From: Acidimicrobiia bacterium | GTDB taxonomy: Bacteria > Actinomycetota > Acidimicrobiia > Spongiisociales > ZC4RG35 | Assembly: GCA_025929005.1 (NCBI GenBank) | Contig: JAICND010000076.1 | Coordinates: 1-7,025 of the forward strand | Direction: 5' to 3' | Length of the DNA stretch: 7,025 bases | Shown: piece by piece, positions 5,712 to 7,025 of the stretch | Layout: every line of letters starts with the position of its first letter | Numbering within the stretch: position 1 is the stretch's first letter | The notes under the pieces: model-generated | Seen by the model: only the letters and a program-made list of their open reading frames with translations | Databases searched by the model: none | What the model was told of the DNA's origin: nothing | Translations under genes and position numbers: made by a program

Positions 5712-6224
5712 ATGACCACCAGCTACCTCAATGACGTCGACTTTCCTGCGGTTGGCGCCCTGGTCGAGGCAGTCCAGGCAGACCCTGACAAGGGACAGAC
5801 CACATGGACGTCAGAAGTCACCTGGGAGGGAGGGTTCCGAACCACGGCTCGTTCTCGTGACCTAGCTCCAATCGCATTCGATGAGCCACCCGGTTTGGGC
5901 GGCACCAACACCGCTCCCAACCCGGTGGAACAACTCCTTGGGGCCCTCGGCTCCTGCCTCGTGATCGGTTACGCGGCCAATGCCACCGTGGCTGGAATCG
6001 AGTTGAAGGACCTGCGGATCGAGCTTCATGGCGATCTCGATCTGCAGACGTTCCTTGGCCTGGGTGAAGGGAATGCCGGGTTCTCCTCGATTGGGGCCAC
6101 GGTCCGAATCGAAGCCGATGCTGAGAGCGAAGCGATCGAGGCGCTGCACCGCAAGGTGATCGCGACCTCCCCGGTTGGGCACTGCTTGTCGAGATCGGTG
6201 CCTATCGAAATCAGCCTCGCCTGA
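5712..6224 (+). CDS. OsmC/Ohr family protein
   Basis: A 170-residue cytosolic protein. An N-terminal extension (1-30) precedes the OsmC fold. It has strand TWTSEVTWEGGFRTTAR (31-47), NPVEQLLGALGSCLVIGYAA (70-89) with the family's first active-site Cys at 82, and the middle strands KDLRIELHGDLDLQTFLGL (99-117). The second active-site helix reads ATSPVGHCLSRSVPIEI (151-167). OsmC and Ohr proteins reduce organic hydroperoxides with a Cys pair. Here the usual second Cys of the Cys-Pro-Val motif is Ser153, and a Cys occurs five residues later (158), so classical chemistry is not assured. ATG 5712 has GGAAGGA about 9 nt upstream. The gene stands alone behind a SAM riboswitch and Cys leader and ends at a strong hairpin. 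Confidence 0.88.
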   Translation: MTTSYLNDVDFPAVGALVEAVQADPDKGQTTWTSEVTWEGGFRTTARSRDLAPIAFDEPPGLGGTNTAPNPVEQLLGALGSCLVIGYAANATVAGIELKDLRIELHGDLDLQTFLGLGEGNAGFSSIGATVRIEADAESEAIEALHRKVIATSPVGHCLSRSVPIEISLA

Positions 6225-6250
6225 GGGTAACCGCCCCCGAAAGACATCAC

Positions 6251-6275
6251 CGGCCCGGGCGCGATGCCCGGGCCG
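6251..6275 (+). terminator. strong terminator hairpin after the OsmC gene, probably bidirectional
   Basis: CGGCCCGGGC (6251-6260) pairs perfectly with GCCCGGGCCG (6266-6275) across a 5-nt loop, starting 26 nt after the OsmC stop. It lacks a U-tail, as many actinobacterial terminators do. Its symmetry and the minus-strand remnant ending at 6291 suggest it may have served convergent genes. Confidence 0.75.
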
Positions 6276-6290
6276 ACCCATCTGTCAGGT

Positions 6291-6365
6291 TCAGCTGGCC
6301 GCCCGGGGGAGGCGCAGGGTGAAGATGCTCTGCCCTTTGCCACCGAGGCACCGTCACCGGCTGAC
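6291..6365 (-). pseudogene. possible 3' remnant of a histidine kinase gene
   Basis: On the minus strand, the frame ending at TGA 6293-6291 reads GKGQSIFTLRLPRAAS. This resembles the last strand of sensor histidine kinases (G-x-G-S-x-F-x-L-x-LP). A stop lies 20 codons upstream in this frame, and the neighbouring frame continues ASVAKG, so any kinase gene here is broken. Upstream of about 6365 nothing kinase-like is visible. The resemblance is short and could be chance. Its position, ending just beyond the terminator hairpin, is the other support. Confidence 0.25.
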
Positions 6366-6538
6366 CTGGCGCCTTCTCCGGGACCCGACGGCTGAAGTCT
6401 CACCGCTGGGTTTGCAGTCGCTCACCCGCCCTCCTCGGGCTGGTCTCACTCATCCCCGTCACTTCGAGTCTCATCCTGCCGCGGTTCCTCCAATGTCAGA
6501 TAGCAGGATCGTGAATCCAGCGAGCGCGCGAGCCGCCA
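6366..6538. other. intergenic stretch with no recognisable gene
   Basis: No frame on either strand looks coding, and no stable hairpin or repeat was recognised. It separates the possible kinase remnant from the second tRNA-half repeat, and is probably decayed or non-coding DNA. Confidence 0.4.
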
Positions 6539-6706
6539 GAACTCGCCCTTGACCAGGGAGTTTAGTGGAGCTGGCGGGATTTGAACCCGCGGCCTTCTCC
6601 ATGTGAAAGATGCGGTCAAAACCCTCCGACCAGGGGTAATGCCCTCCAATCACGGTCGCGTGGCGCGTCTGTGGCACGAGCGACGTGAGGCATCGTGAAA
6701 ACGTGA
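6539..6706 (-). repeat. tRNA-half repeat, copy 2
   Basis: The same arrangement as the copy at 1141-1306, in the same orientation. On the minus strand, 6605-6566 gives a tRNA 3' half: T stem GCGGG/CCCGC around TTCAAAT, acceptor strand CAGCTCC and discriminator A. The outer T-stem pair changes from A-T in copy 1 to G-C here, a compensatory change expected of tRNA ancestry. The variable region is one base longer, which accounts for the one-base gap between copies. The flank on the 5' side (6605-6635, then 6662-6690) matches copy 1, with 24 of 29 bases identical in the last block. The tRNA 5' half is missing. GACCAGGG occurs on both sides of the tRNA half (6551-6558 and 6628-6635). The acceptor end also resembles tmRNA 3' ends. 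Confidence 0.75.
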
Positions 6707-6871
6707 CTGTGCGAGCCTTGATCGGGGGTTCGACCCCAACTCTGGCCACCCTGAGAGCGCGCCCGCTCCAGGTCCTCTGCCATCAGGATTCAATCGCGCA
6801 TCGACTGTTGAACGATAACTGCTGGCCCACGTCGCACATCTCGGGCTGACCGGCCTGAGGCAATTCGGCGA
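6707..6871. other. intergenic stretch with a degenerate tRNA-like 3' end, no gene
   Basis: No coding frame was seen. On the plus strand 6724-6750 (CGGGGGTTCGACCCC, then AACTCTGGCCACC) looks like a worn tRNA T arm and acceptor end, but only three of five T-stem pairs form in the usual register. It is too degraded to call a tRNA. Confidence 0.3.
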
Positions 6872-6908
6872 CAGATCCTCGACCGGGTCCTAGGAGACTC
6901 CGGATCTG
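6872..6908 (-). terminator. inverted repeat right after sufB, possible terminator
   Basis: CAGATCC (6872-6878) pairs perfectly with GGATCTG (6902-6908), directly adjacent to the sufB stop at 6911-6909. The 23-nt loop contains a smaller GGA-GTC-TCC hairpin. No U-run follows, so the terminator role is inferred from position. Confidence 0.4.
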
Positions 6909-7025
6909 CTAGCCGACTGCGCCGGCGGCGGCCATGTTGATCTCGATCAGCCGGTTCATCTCCACGGCATACTCCATCGGCAGCTCCTTGACGATCGGCT
7001 CGATGAACCCGGCGACGATCATCGA
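6909..7025 (-). CDS. sufB: SufB, Fe-S cluster assembly scaffold subunit (C-terminal 38 residues, runs off the right edge)
   Basis: The last 38 codons of a minus-strand gene, ending at TAG 6911-6909. The segment MIVAGFIEPIVKELPMEYAV, followed by EMNRLIEINMAAAGAVG, matches the C-terminus of actinobacterial SufB, which typically reads MIVRGFVEPI, then ELPMEYALELNRLIELQMEGAVG. SufB works with SufC and SufD in the cytosol to build Fe-S clusters from sulfur delivered by a cysteine desulfurase. The rest of the gene lies beyond 7025. In actinobacteria sufB is usually early in the suf operon, with sufD downstream. Here no suf gene follows it, and the next 680 nt hold no intact gene, so the operon order differs or was interrupted. 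The identity is firm despite the short length. Confidence 0.88.
   Translation of the reverse strand, partial: SMIVAGFIEPIVKELPMEYAVEMNRLIEINMAAAGAVG

Noticed and set aside
1..7025. CRISPR array, insertion sequence or integrase gene
   Set aside because: No regularly spaced short repeats, transposase motifs or integrase motifs were seen on either strand, even between the two tRNA-half repeats.

Overview
The window comes from a high-GC bacterium, most likely an actinobacterium. The evidence is GC-rich codon third positions, GTG and TTG starts, GC-rich hairpins without U-tails, and a SufB C-terminus of the actinobacterial type. Acidimicrobiia would fit, but the sequence alone does not settle the class.

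Layout, left to right. (1) 1-899, minus strand: two overlapping membrane-protein genes of the DUF969/DUF979 pair, a presumed 5-oxoproline (pyroglutamate) transporter; the DUF979 gene runs off the left edge. (2) 900-1406: no gene. It holds the first copy of a roughly 165-bp repeat containing the 3' half of a tRNA. (3) 1407-5191, minus strand: a tightly coupled operon of an ECF-type sigma factor, a large single-pass membrane protein that probably acts as its anti-sigma/sensor, a small lipoprotein and a larger lipoprotein with two tandem SnoaL/NTF2-like repeats. Every junction overlaps (8, 4 and 4 nt). Both lipoprotein genes carry a single-base frameshift, found by reading the other frames and by comparing the internal repeats. 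(4) 5192-5711: the divergent control region. On the plus strand it holds a probable promoter, a clear SAM-I riboswitch, GC-rich hairpins, a 30-codon Cys-rich leader ORF with an excellent ribosome binding site, and competing hairpins. (5) 5712-6224, plus strand: an OsmC-family protein, followed by a strong terminator. (6) 6291-6908: no intact gene. It holds a possible histidine-kinase 3' remnant, the second tRNA-half repeat and an inverted repeat. (7) 6909-7025, minus strand: the 3' end of sufB (Fe-S cluster assembly).

The most interesting unit is 5340-6224. One OsmC-family (thiol/peroxide-related) gene appears to sit behind two stacked sulfur sensors: a SAM-I aptamer, then a Cys-codon leader peptide whose codons overlap one arm of a 12-bp long-range stem. 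The nearby sufB also uses sulfur but lies on the other strand and is a separate unit. The second notable feature is the pair of diverged tRNA-half repeats 5.4 kb apart in the same orientation. They look like scars of related integrative elements or members of a tRNA-derived repeat family.
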